Shown here one piece after another: positions 32,357-43,916 of a stretch of 64,000 nucleotides of DNA. The DNA comes from Beverwykella pulmonaria. Lineage: Eukaryota > Ascomycota > Dothideomycetes > Pleosporales > Melanommataceae. How positions within the stretch are numbered: position 1 is the stretch's first letter; each line of letters begins with the position of its first letter. Below the pieces are notes generated by a model, which saw only the letters and a list, made by a program, of their open reading frames with translations, had not been told where the DNA came from and did not search any database. The position numbers were made by a program, and so were the translations under genes. The stretch covers positions 3,052,628 through 3,116,627 of the forward strand of contig BCHH01000002.1 in assembly GCA_001599595.1 (NCBI GenBank), in the 5' to 3' direction.

Positions 32357-34792
32357 ATGGACGGCATCAAAAAAACCTTTGCGCAATGCAAGAAGGAGGG
32401 CAGGGTACGTTGCGCCCCACACAATTCCAGATGTGCATGAGTGCTAAGAGCAATTGTAGTCGGCCCTGATCACGTATGTGACTGCGGGCTATCCTACTGC
32501 CCAAGAGACTCCGGACATCATGCTGGGAATGGAGGCTGGCGGCGCTGGTACGTACTCTCCGACAGCACCCAAGGTACTACGAGAATCAGTTTAATTGACA
32601 ACACCAGACCTCATCGAGCTTGGGATGCCCTTCACCGACCCAATTGCCGACGGCCCAACCATCCAGAAGTCCAACACAGTATGTTGACTCATCCGCCACC
32701 CCTCCGAAATCGCCTTCTAACAACCTGTGTTCATAGCAAGCGCTCAAGAACGGAATCACCACCGAAGCATGTCTCCAGATGGTTCGAGACGCAAGAAAAC
32801 GTGGCCTCAAGGCACCAGTCTTGTTGATGGGGTACTACAACCCTCTGCTGAGCTACGGCGAGGAGCGCATGCTGCAGGATGCGAAAGAGGCGGGCGTTAA
32901 CGGTTTCATTATCGTTGATCTGCCCCCGGAGGAAGCTGTGCGCTTCAGGAACTTCTGCATCAGCTATGGGTAAGTGCACAATGGCGGTTGAATTGAGGTG
33001 TTGAGTGCTAATGGCAAAGCAGCCTCTCCTACGTGCCCCTAATTGCCCCTGCGACCTCTGAACACCGCATGCGCGTTCTTTGCAAAATTGCCGACTCCTT
33101 CATCTACGTGGTGTCGCGCATGGGCGTCACGGGCGCTTCTGGAACCATGAATGCCGCCCTCCCACAATTGCTCGATCGTGTGCACAAGTACTCGGGAAAT
33201 GTACCTGCTGCTGTTGGATTCGGTGTTAGCACAAGAGACCACTTTGTCAGTGTAGGCAAGATTGCTGAGGGTGTAGTTATTGGAAGCCAGATTGTGAACA
33301 CCCTGGCCGAGGCTGCTCCCGGGACCGGCGCTAAAGCAGTTGAGGAGTACTGCGACAAGATTTCCGGAAAGAGCAGTTGGAGCCAGACCCGAGAAGTTGG
33401 AATCATCGAGACGTTGGCGGGTGCAAAGGAACCAAACGGCGTCCAAGTTGATGGAGTCATTACGGATGCCGACACGCCTGACGGACCTGGACTAGCTGAC
33501 CAAATCGAGGCGTTGAATACGGACAGTGGTGATGAAAATGCACTCCCATCCCGATTCGGCGAATTTGGAGGACAATACGTCCCCGAATCGCTCATGGATT
33601 GTCTCTCGGAGCTCGAACGGGGTTTTAACGAGGCAAACGCAGATCCAAAATTTTGGGAGGAATATCGATCCTATTACCCTTGGATGGGTCGCCCGGGACA
33701 CCTGCATCTTGCAGAACGTCTTACCGAGCATGCTGGAGGGGCGAATATCTGGTTGAAACGCGAGGATCTCAATCATACGGGTAGCCACAAGATCAACAAC
33801 GCTCTCGGTCAGATCCTCATCGCTCGAAGACTTGGGAAGACGGAAATCATTGCCGAAACTGGAGCAGGCCAACACGGCGTTGCAACAGCGACGGTCTGTG
33901 CCAAGTTTGGTATGAAATGCACCATCTACATGGGTGCAGAGGATGTCAGACGTCAAGCTTTGAACGTATTCCGTATCAAGCTGCTCGGCGCTTCGGTCAT
34001 TGCCGTAGAAGCTGGTTCCCAGACCCTTCGAGATGCAGTCAACGAGTCATTGCGGGCCTGGGTTGTCAAGCTCTCCACTACCCACTATGTCATTGGCTCC
34101 GCGATTGGACCTCACCCTTTCCCAACGATTGTCCGCACCTTTCAGTCCATCATCGGAAACGAGACTAAGCAGCAGATGCAGGAGAAGCGCGGAAAGCTCC
34201 CGGATGCTGTTGTCGCTTGTGTTGGTGGTGGCAGCAATGCCGTTGGCATGTTCTATCCCTTCTCCAAGGACCCATCGGTCAAGCTTCTGGGTGTTGAGGC
34301 AGGCGGCGACGGAATCGATACCAACCGCCACAGCGCAACTCTAACCGGCGGCACCAAGGGTGTTCTCCACGGAGTACGGACCTATGTTCTCCAGGACAAG
34401 CACGGACAGATCAGTGACACGCATTCCGTCTCCGCCGGGCTTGACTACCCCGGCGTGGGGCCGGAGCTGTCCTCCTGGAAAGACAACGACCGTGCCAAGT
34501 TCATCGCTGCGACTGACGCTGAGGCCTTTATTGGCTTCCGTCTGATTTCTCAGCTCGAAGGCATCATTCCCGCGCTGGAGACTGCTCATGCCGTCTATGG
34601 TGCCATCGAGCTGGCCAAGACCATGGAGAAGGATCAGGATATCGTCATCTGTGTTTCTGGCAGAGGTGACAAGGATGTGCAGAGCGTGGCTGAGGAGCTG
34701 CCCAAGCTGGGTCCGAAGATCGGATGGGATCTGCGATGTAAGCATGCTCAAAAATCCGATGCTTCCAGTTTTGCTGATCATTTACAGTTTAA
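32357..34792 (+). CDS. TRP5: tryptophan synthase, bifunctional alpha-beta
   Basis: Six exons: 32357-32404, 32460-32547, 32608-32678, 32737-32969, 33023-34737 and 34788-34792, 719 aa. The alpha part cleaves indole-3-glycerol phosphate ([16 protein letters not shown] holds the catalytic Glu and Asp; a GFGVST phosphate loop follows) and the beta part condenses indole with serine using PLP (Lys403 in [19 protein letters not shown] binds the phosphate). The two are joined by a linker near residue 300, the usual fungal fusion. The last exon is just 5 nt: reading on would add about 30 foreign residues, whereas splicing gives the expected C-terminus GWDLRF. Exon phases sum to 720 codons exactly. Confidence 0.96.
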
Positions 34793-35737
34793 ACGCTTTT
34801 ATAACCTTTGGTCGGGCATCAAAAAGGGTTGATTGTTTTCGCTGGTGGCGCCGCACACTCCTTTAATCAATTTTGAGAATAAAAACGGCTTGGTAGAAAT
34901 GATCCAAGAAATCGAGCGAGAACACATGGTCGGCTTTGACATATGTGGAACCTTCAAGTCCTTGCAGTGATAACTTAGTTGCGCAGATGAAATGGCGAGA
35001 GCAAATGTGAGCGCTTCAACATCTGCCTTGATTACTGCTCTTCAGGATATCGAGAACCGACATACCATTCATTGACACCTTGTTAACCTCTGTGCCTTGG
35101 AACTGGAATCCTCGAGCACAGTGTACAGCGGACATGGGAGCAATATTTTCCTTCTGTCACGAATTTTGACTTCACTGCAACCGGAATCTCTTATTACTAG
35201 CATTCTGCCCTGACTTTTTCATGCTCCAATGATTCAATTCTCAACTCGAGGGTGGTGCGTGGCATGTCACTCCGACACACGTGTGGCGCTGTGGCTCTGT
35301 GGCTTGTTTTTCCAGTGGACCACTGCCAATCATGAGGCACGTGGCAAAACCGAACGCGTTAAGGTCCCTCAAAGTTAAAACGTCACGCATCACGCTATAA
35401 GAAAAAGGTCCCAAACGAGCTCACGCCCGCCAATCCCCACGCACCATCTCCCGTTGTCTGCCGCCTGCGGCACCGTCCGCCTGATCACAAACCACACCTC
35501 GTCGCTCCCGTTGTCCCACCCCTCTCCGCGCACCCGCAGCCTTCGCTCATTTCAGCTTCTGCTACCCCGACCACCACCGTGGCACCTATCGCCGCCCACC
35601 GTGATATCCTTAGCGACGATACCTTCGAGCTCCAGGAGCTACACAAAGCCACTGCCGATCCGCAACGGGAGAAGCGGGAGAGTAACCGCGAGCGAAAAAG
35701 AAGGGAGAAGCTCGAGCAGCTTCTCGAGGCGGACGAG
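34793..35737. other. intergenic and leader of the phosphate transporter
   Basis: Contains two CACGTG motifs (35278-35283, 35338-35343). The last 150 bp before the ATG are open in frame with the transporter but start from no ATG, and probably form its leader. Confidence 0.45.
35278..35343. promoter_or_regulatory. pair of CACGTG (Pho4/NUC-1-type) motifs
   Basis: CACGTG at 35278-35283 and 35338-35343, 60 bp apart, about 400-460 bp upstream of the SPX transporter ATG. The bHLH factor Pho4/NUC-1/PalcA binds this core during phosphate starvation. Other bHLH factors bind it too, so the link is suggestive. Confidence 0.4.
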
Positions 35738-38549
35738 ATGAAGTTCTCGCATAGCTTGCAGTTCAATGCTGTGCCGGACTGGAGCAACCATTATATCTCC
35801 TATAGCAATCTCAAGAAACTGTGCGTCTTCTACCACCCCGGCGGCTTGGAATGGGGAAGCGCTTTTGGTTCACAATGAGATACTCCTGCAGGCTGAATGC
35901 TGACGGGTGTTACCTTGTACAGAATCTACACCCTCGAAACTCGCCAGAACCAAAAGAATGCCCGCACTGATGCCGAGTCCTCGCCTCTCCTCAGCGGAAC
36001 CGCGGAAGATCCCGACAAGGTCTTCACCAATGCCCTGGACCAGGGACTGGAGACCGTGTGCTCCTTCTACCACCTGAAAGAGAGTGAGATCTACCGCGAG
36101 CTCGAACATTTGTTGAAGGATGAAGAGAACTACGAGGAAGAGCACGAGGACTTTGAACATGACCAGGAAAATATACCCTCAGGCAAGAAGGCGCGGAGTG
36201 CCAGCATTTTCAGACAAATTGGCTTCACACGACCCCGGCGGAGCAGCACAATAAGTGGCCGGTCTGGATTGGAAGATGAAGATGAGGAGGACTCTGATGA
36301 TGAAGACGCACAGGAGACATCGCGACTGCGACGGAGGAGTAGTCAGGATGGACGGCGGCTAAGGCGGCGATCCACCCACGACGATGACATGGCCGCATCT
36401 ACAGATTTTGCGTCTTCTCGACGGAGAACAAGCGTAGCCTTCGATGACTACAACGACATGTCCTTCTCGGCTCTTTACGACGAGGGTGTGTCACTAAAGA
36501 AGAGAACCATCAGCCTTTATGTATCGTTATGCGAACTGCGGTCTTTCATTCAGCTGAACAAGACGGGTTTCCAGAAGGTGTTGAAGAAGTATGATAAAAT
36601 ACTGGACCGGAACCTCAAGAATGCATACCTGAACCAATACGTCTACACAGCATATCCTTTCGAGCAGAGCACGATGGACAAGCTGACGAGCAATCTGACG
36701 CGAGTCGAAATCGCCTATTCGCGCATATGCACGAAGGGAGATGTAGTAGAAGCGAAACGCGAGCTACGGCTTCACCTACGGGAACACGTGGTATGGGAAC
36801 GTAACACAGTATGGCGAGAGATGATTGGCATTGAGCGGAAGGCACAAGCAGCCAATATCGGCATCTCACAGACGTTGCTGGGGCGCGAGTCAGACTCAAG
36901 AAAGGCTCTGTTACAGGGAGATGAGGCGGAAGCGGAAAACAAAGAGGTCGTCACGCCAATCGGGAGATACCGTTGTCCACGATGGCTGGTTAGTGGTCCT
37001 TTTTGGACTTTGATCTCCATTCTCGCCATCTTTGCCGTTCTTCTAGTGGTGCCCATAATGGAGAAGCCGGAGCAGCAAAACTGCTTGGCCATGGTAGTAT
37101 TCGTCAGTCTGCTTTGGGCTACTGAGGTGAGTACGTTCTACGTATGATTAAACTGAAGCTCACAAATCGTAGGCTATTCCCCTCTTTGTCACGTCACTAC
37201 TAGTTCCCTTTTTGGCAGTTATTCTGCGCGTCGTTCGAAGTGACGCCAAACCCCACACACGCCTGGAGTCGAAGCAAGCAACCACCTATGTCTTCTCCGC
37301 AATGTGGACTCCAGTGATTATGCTTCTTCTTGGAGGGTTCACAATCGCCGCTGCGCTATCCAAGTACAATATCGCCAAGATGATGGCAACATTTGTTCTT
37401 AGCAAAGCTGGTACGAAACCAAGGACTGTGCTTCTAACCAACATGTTCGTCGCCATGTTCGCCAGCATGTGGATTAGCAATGTTGCTGCGCCTGTATTGT
37501 GCTATTCCATCATTCAAGTATGTATATATCCTATCGTGAGGAAAGGTATTTTACTAATTTGGCAGCCCATCCTTCGCAACTTGCCATCCGACTCCGACAT
37601 GACAAAGGCCCTCATTCTTGGCATCGCTCTCTCTTCCAACATTGGCGGCGCTGCGTCTCCTATTGCCTCACCGCAAAATCTCATCGCTCTCCAAAACATG
37701 AATCCGGAACCCTCCTGGGGTATATGGTTCTTCATCGCGCTTCCCGTGTGCATAATATCAATCCTACTCATTTGGCTGCTGCTTCTCGTATCCTTCAAGC
37801 CAGGGCATAACACCACCATCGTGCCTATCCGACCTCTTAAAGATAAGTTCACCGGAATCCAGTGGTTTATTAGTATCGTTACGTTAGTTACTATAATCCT
37901 GTGGTGCATTAGCCACCAGCTGGAGCCGATCTTTGGTGACATGGGTGTTATTGCCATCATACCCCTCGTTCTCTTCTTCGGCACTGGCATCCTTACCAAA
38001 GAAGACTTCAACAATTTCCTTTGGACCATCATCATTCTCGCCGCAGGCGGGTTGTCCCTCGGAAAAGCTGTCAATTCTTCGGGGCTCCTGCACACTATCG
38101 CCTTGGCCATCACCGAGTCCGTCAAGGGAATGAGTCTCTATGGCGTTCTCCTTGTATTTACCGCGTTGATCCTGGTAGTGGCTACGTTCATCAGTCATAC
38201 TGTTGCAGCGCTGATTGTGCTTCCGCTGGTACAGTCAGTGGGCCAGGGTATGCCTCAGCCGCATCCAAACTTGTTGGTTATGGGGAGTGTGCTTATGGCG
38301 AGTGCAGCGATGGGGTTGCCGACCAGTGGATTCCCGAACATGAGTAAGTTCTCACTTGTCCTAGTCGTATGCTTTGATCAAGGCTTGTACTGACCTTGCA
38401 CAGCGGCCATTATGATGGAAGACCAACGGACAGGCCAGCGTTACCTGGAAGTGAAGCACTTCCTAACCCGTGGTATCCCTGCGTCTTTGATTACCTTTGC
38501 CGTGGTTGTCACGGTTGGGTATGGGTTGATGCGTGCGGTGGGGATGTAG
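35738..38549 (+). CDS. SPX-domain low-affinity phosphate transporter (Pho87/Pho90/Pho91 type)
   Basis: Exons 35738-35820, 35923-37126, 37173-37517, 37566-38343 and 38404-38549, 851 aa. It starts MKFSHSLQFNAVPDWSNHYI, the canonical SPX start, and the N-terminal 270 residues form the SPX domain (EHLLKDEENYEEEHEDFEHD, then SLCELRSFIQLNKTGFQKVLKKYDK), which binds inositol pyrophosphates. The rest is a divalent-anion/Na+ symporter (DASS, SLC13-like) membrane domain with many helices and SNIGGAASPIASPQN, ASAAMGLPTSGFPN substrate-site signatures. Yeast relatives take up phosphate at the plasma membrane or release it from the vacuole; which applies cannot be told. Acidic and Arg-rich low-complexity inserts occur around residues 125-190. 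All splice phases agree. Confidence 0.93.
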
Positions 38550-39532
38550 GCATCCTTTCGGATTATTCCGAGTGTCCTGGATGCGATGTGTATAGTGTCT
38601 TGTTTGTACCGCATCCTGCTGTGTTTAATCTTCAGAGGCCCTTCTTTCTTGTCGCATGCAAGTCGATATCTATTGCAATGGCGGTGGTCTTATATTTGCA
38701 AACGCGCAGGTACATAAAAGATTTGCTGGAGCTTCTAGTCTGTATAGTTTACGCATCGTTCTCAATTTGGCACCCAGGAGCTGGCCGTACAGGCACTTGC
38801 AACGCACTCCTAATTACAAATCCCATATATCAGCGTGTATAGTGACAATACTAGGCTGTGTAAGTGAGCGAGGCGGAGCTGTATTCGTGTTCACGGTGTC
38901 GTTTAGGGCATCGGGGTTTGCTCGCTGCTTCTCGGAGCTCATCAGACACTTTCGCCCTGGTGTCGTACTCAAAAGACATTTATTTCTAATCCCCAAATCT
39001 TAACTCCGCCCCCATTCTCCCCATGCGTGACTCGATCTCTCATGTCGCGCGTAATTCTCCGGAATTGAGCTGCAATCTATCACCAACTGGTCATTTTTCA
39101 AGGTATTTACATAATTCTAAAGCTTAATATCGTGTCTGCATGCCTTCAAGGCGTCTGCAGTCCCATAGGCGCTTCAAAGGTGTAGATATAACTGTACAAA
39201 TACTGCACAGGCTTCTGGCTTAATTCCGGAGTATTACATATGAGACCCTTAGAAGGATGCAGAGCTCGGATGCGCAGGCACGTGCACGGGTACGCTAGAG
39301 AAACATACCAGAAGTAGTTAGTCTGTCCTTACAAATGCTGGGCCTGCGATGAATGACATAACGTTAAGATCGCGAAAGGTATTAGGGAGGGAGGAAGTGA
39401 TGGGCGTATAAAAGGGACCATTGCAGCATTTTTAGGGGATAGACTTGAGTATATCGAGCGTCTTCTCTTCACTGTTGTCTCTTCCCCCATCCCTTCTGCT
39501 CTTTAGATTTGCATATATTCCCAACTTCCACC
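38550..39532. other. intergenic, nothing recognised
   Basis: About 980 bp. Short ORFs only. The distal part is the promoter of the beta-propeller gene with a TATA box. Confidence 0.4.
39407..39414 (+). promoter_or_regulatory. TATA box of the beta-propeller gene
   Basis: TATAAAAG, a strong TATA match, lies 119-126 bp upstream of the ATG at 39533 and is followed by a pyrimidine-rich leader with CTTCTCTTCACTG. Confidence 0.5.
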
Positions 39533-40531
39533 ATGCTGTTCCCAACTTCTACCCTTCTCACTACCTTCTTCCTTTTCACCACCGCCTTCTCCTCGCCAAC
39601 CCCTACCCCCACCGCGAAAAGCAAAGCAATCTTCGAATTCCCAAACCCAACCTGGATCGAAAACATCTTCTCCACACACAACGGCTCCCTCCTCGTCTCG
39701 CTCGTCGGCCGCCCCGAACTGCACCTTATCGACCCGTCCGTATCCCCTGCCACCGCATCACTGGTTTATAGTTTCGCGGGCGTAGACTCGCTCTTTGGCA
39801 TCGCGGAGGTGGCTCCCAACATCTTCACAGTAACGGCAGGAAATTACTCCCTTACTGCGGGACCGACGCTCGGGAGTAGCAGTGTGTGGACCGTCGATCT
39901 CTCCTACGCCGATTACAAAACCCCATCTAGCCCAAAAGTAAAGAAAATCGCAGACATCACGTCTTCGGGGCTGCTCAACGGCGCCGCAACACTAAACGCC
40001 AACACCGTCCTGCTCGCCGACAGCATCCTCGGCAACGTCATAGCTCTCAACATCCACACTGGCAAATACGAGGTAGTGCTAGAAGATGAGAGTATGACCA
40101 CGAATGGCACTGGTCCGGTCAAGATCGGCGTTAATGGGCTTAAAATGCATGGCGGGTATCTCTACTACACGAACAGCATACAGAACAGTTTCTCTCGTGT
40201 GCGCGTCCATCCTTCCACCGGCCGAGCTACCTCCGCTTTCCAACGCATCGCCTCTGAGCTCGGAACGCCCGACGATTTCGCGATTAGAGAGGATGGGACT
40301 AGTTTTGTAGCGAGGGTCTTGGAGAATGAAGTGGTCAAAGTGACTGATAAGGGCCAGGTTAATGTAGTTGTGGGAGGGCTGAATGAGACGACGGTGGCGG
40401 GGGTTACGAGTGTAACTTTGGGGACGGGGAAGGGAAAGGGGATAGTGTATGTGGGGACGAATGGGGGACTGAGTGGGCCTGTTAATGGGACGTACACGGA
40501 GGGGGGGAAGGTTGTGGGAATTTATTTGTAA
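39533..40531 (+). CDS. secreted SMP-30/gluconolactonase-like beta-propeller protein
   Basis: Single exon, 332 aa, ATG in CCACCATG. It begins with a signal peptide (MLFPTSTLLTTFFLFTTAFS, cleavage near SSPTP). The mature part has repeating strands of a six-bladed propeller: WIENIFSTHNGSLLVSLVGR, LIDPS, then ADSILGNVIALNIHTGKYEV, NGLKMHGGYLYYTNS and DDFAIREDGTSFVAR, the last being a typical blade turn of SMP-30-like sugar lactonases. There are several N-glycosylation sequons. Related fungal proteins are common, extracellular and largely uncharacterised; lactonase activity is not shown by visible catalytic residues. Confidence 0.8.
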   Translation: MLFPTSTLLTTFFLFTTAFSSPTPTPTAKSKAIFEFPNPTWIENIFSTHNGSLLVSLVGRPELHLIDPSVSPATASLVYSFAGVDSLFGIAEVAPNIFTVTAGNYSLTAGPTLGSSSVWTVDLSYADYKTPSSPKVKKIADITSSGLLNGAATLNANTVLLADSILGNVIALNIHTGKYEVVLEDESMTTNGTGPVKIGVNGLKMHGGYLYYTNSIQNSFSRVRVHPSTGRATSAFQRIASELGTPDDFAIREDGTSFVARVLENEVVKVTDKGQVNVVVGGLNETTVAGVTSVTLGTGKGKGIVYVGTNGGLSGPVNGTYTEGGKVVGIYL

Positions 40532-41023
40532 TTGTAAGGGAGCGGGCGGATAGGGCTTGTACGAGGGTTGGGGTTATTAGAGGTGGAGATGTGGAGACGG
40601 GGTGGTAATATGTATTTTGTTATCGTGCTATTTTTCTTGGCAAGGAGTTGAGGATGTGAACTAGGGGACTCACTTTCTTTCTTGGGACTCACTTTAAATT
40701 TCACTGCTGAGTCTTCGAAAATCATGCACATCTACATGTCTGCACGAAATATGTCAGCAAACCCGTGATCGATACTAGTTGTTCCATGATTGTCTCTGCG
40801 GAAACGCCTGTAGCAATTTACAATACAAACCTGAAAGACCTATGATTTATTCATTGCAGCCCTTCCCCCCCTTGAGTTCTGGCTTCTAAGACATTACTCT
40901 TGCGAAATTCCAATCTTGCGGACAGTGGCCCAAAGCTATCCGAATCTCACAGGAGCACATTCCCAATCGATGATGACAACCCCGCCTACCCGCGTAGCCG
41001 CACGGTGAAGTACAACCCGCACA
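40532..41023. other. 3' flank, nothing recognised
   Basis: About 490 bp between the convergent beta-propeller and membrane-protein genes. No feature supported. Confidence 0.4.
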
Positions 41024-41703
41024 TCAAACCTGCCACTCCGGCTCCTCAGCCTGAAGAGCCATCGCCAACGCCTCATCACTATCCGTCTCATCCCCCCCAA
41101 CATTACCAACACCCAGCGCCGCCAAATCTTCGTCTCTGAGCCGAATTCGTCCTTCGAAATGCTTGCGCGGCATGATGCAGCCATACGACAACCCGATCGC
41201 GAGCAAAGTCCTAGACACCACGGTGAGTTCATACCGAGAAAGAACAACATATCTGCCTGCTGGAGGATGGAAAGAAGGACACACCAGTTAACAAAATGAA
41301 TCCACACGAAAAACCGATGCTCCCTAAACCCCCCATCACTATACTCCCTCCACCACCCAGAAAAATACCTCCCCTCAACCTTACACTCCAGCAATATCAA
41401 CGCGCCAAAAATATAACTAAACAGCGCAGGCATTATCTTGAGCATCTGCAGCCCGTTGTATTTCTCGTTATCGAGCGTGCCCTTCGATGCAGCCGCGCGC
41501 TCGAAGTAGAGTGCGATGTTTGTCGTGATGGAGGAGAAGATCCATGGCGAGAGGAGCGTGAAGATGAATTTGGAGCGGTAAGAGGGGGCGATCAGGCAGG
41601 TGAGGATGGTGAACGGGCAGATAAGGGAGAGACTAAGTTGGAGGGTGTGGATTGTGCGGAGGAAGAGGGGGGTCGAGCGTGTGGTGAGGAATGTGAGGGC
41701 CAT
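41024..41703 (-). CDS. multi-span membrane protein with acidic tail, splice uncertain
   Basis: The N-terminal frame from the ATG at 41703 gives three membrane helices (LSLICPFTILTCLIAP, FIFTLLSPWIFSSITTNIAL, MLKIMPALFSYIFGALILL). The C-terminal coding signal moves to another frame, which contains RYVVLSRYELTVVSRTLLAI, then CIMPRKHFEGRIRLRDED and an acidic EALAMALQAEEPEW end. Joining 41703-41340 to 41259-41024 across an 80-bp GTGATG..CCAG intron keeps the frame and gives 199 aa. The donor is not consensus, so a frameshift in one frame or another intron is possible. The first frame alone would run on to 40936 with a poor, Arg-rich tail. I do not recognise the family. Confidence 0.5.
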
Positions 41704-43916
41704 GATTGTTAGGCGCGAGTTTGCGATCTGGCGTGCTGATGGCTTATCGATTGTCTTAGGGGGGGATTGAAGAGGTGTGGTGTTGTGGTTATGTATCGTG
41801 CGAGATGTTCACCGGTGGCGGCTGCGCCACGGGGATCCCTGCAGGACATACTATATACACCGCACTCTGTGAAATGGGTTCCTCTCCCGCCAGCGACGGA
41901 TGCGGAAGCGGCAAGCAAGTCTACTACTGCACCTCCGGCTACCAAAGAATAGCTTGGACACTGCACAATATCGTCTGCCGCCAAGTCTCTCGCTCACCCT
42001 TCTCCAATCGCCCACTGTTTTTTTCCCGAACAAATTCTTCTTCTGCGCAATACTCTTCCATCACCATGAGACGACTCCGCATCTGGCTCGGGTTCATGAA
42101 GAGTAGTATGGCTAGCAGTGGTTTACCTTTGCGCTTTCCTCACTCTTCCCTTAAGGGTTTCATTTGCATTAGTTGAGTTTTTGTCGATTGATGTAACGAA
42201 GTGACTTGGAAAGCACAATCTAGCGTTTAATAGATATTTAATTACAAACCCAGGACACTATACAGTCACGTGGATATGCGACTGACTAATGAGTCCGTCA
42301 TATATATATCAGCCGTAAATACCTCCCACACAATACACATCTTGATATCCCCTTCCCCACATTCTGCTTACATAAATTTCCACAGTAAGAGCGTTAATCA
42401 CGACCCTAGACTCTCACTGCCTTGGCACATTAATTCGTATACTCTCATGAAAACATTATCATGACCGATAACAACATAAGCGACAACAGCCATTCCCCTA
42501 TGCCACCACTGTTCCCCCCAAACAAAGTGTTGAACCGACTACGAATCTGCAGCTCACCGACTGTTGTGGAAATCGAGGACATGATCATGGCAAGCAAAAT
42601 ACGGCTCCTCACGCACAGTAAGGGCAAGGACTGGATCAAAAAATTCAGCATCACACCAAGGACCCAAAGCCAAAGGCTCGCAAGACTCGGAAAGCACTTG
42701 CTAGGCGAAAGATAATTTTGTCCATTCGTAGTGGCTCGTCGCGATCCAACTCAAGTGGGTGGTGAAGATCGGATGTGATATGTGTCGCTCTTTCATAACC
42801 GATTTAGATTGTAAATTGCCTCAATATTATACCTCTCAGGCGGCATATAGCGCTGTATGAATTGTGGATTCAAGGTGAAACAGAAATTTGGAAACATGTT
42901 TTGAATATATTTAAGATAGACTACCCAAATCGAGTAAATGGTGTGGTGAAAGAGTGGAGGAAGAGGTCCCACCTAGCCCATGGCCGCCGCTAAGGCAGCG
43001 GGCCGAGACTGACAGCCGTCCCCTCCCGAGCCCGTCTGCAGTCTTCCTCCTTTAATTCTTTCTGCATCGATGCATCCTACCATTGAACCATCACGCACAC
43101 CGCGGAACAAATTATGATCGCGAATGCAGTTTCGAAGATGATAACCGCAGCGCACCCTCACAACCCTCTGAAACTCAGTTCATAACCCAGCGACTGCCTT
43201 CTTTCCGGGCACCAAGGGGCCATGCCTCAGAAAATGCGCCTCTGTGTCGAGGAATTCAACGTCCAATAATCTATCCAGCTTCATTATAACCGGCAGACAC
43301 GAGGTGAGATTCCTCCGCCTGCAGTCAGCGTACATGGAAGCACTCGAAGCTTGAATGCCGAAAGGGCTACCCTGGCCTCCGCGACAATTCAGTTCCTTTG
43401 GTCACCCTCTCCTCAAATAATTACCACGTTGATCCGATGAAGAACTTTCTTAGGACGCCGATCTATCCGGATGTCTAATACGTTTTCATATGTCGCATTT
43501 GGTCTATACCGCCGAAAGTCGATCTTAGATTCTCAATCTCCAATTTTTCTAGCATCGGCGATCAGTGCCCCGAACCAATGCATCATCCCGCAGAACGGCT
43601 CCTCCCGATCAACTTTCGTCGGTGTGGCTTCCTGCAGGATTCATGTCTTTCCAGTAAGACCGCATTCCCACCATATGCACCCCGATACACGAGAAGCGTC
43701 TCGTCTCAGACCCAATGCAGTGAGCAGTCAGACTGTTCCTGCGAACCCTAAATGGACCTTTGCCTTGATACCCCTGACCCATGAATCCGCTCGATATGAG
43801 CGACGCGGGACCCGTCTAGTATCGCAGTTGAATCTTTCGATCTTTCGTCACGTTGTGCCTGGTTGCCGCGATTTAGTATGGCCGCCAACCGACCCCAGCC
43901 AGGAAAAGGCTCGAAC
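41704..43916. other. intergenic with two possible small ORFs
   Basis: 41800-42176 (+) holds a Cys-rich reading frame (GCATGIPAGHTIYTAL, then GCGSGKQVYYCTSGY) with no ATG before 41812 and no signal peptide. 42461-42715 (+) is an 84-codon ORF starting MTDNNISDNSHSPMPP with no known domain. The rest (42716-43916) shows nothing supported. Confidence 0.35.
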
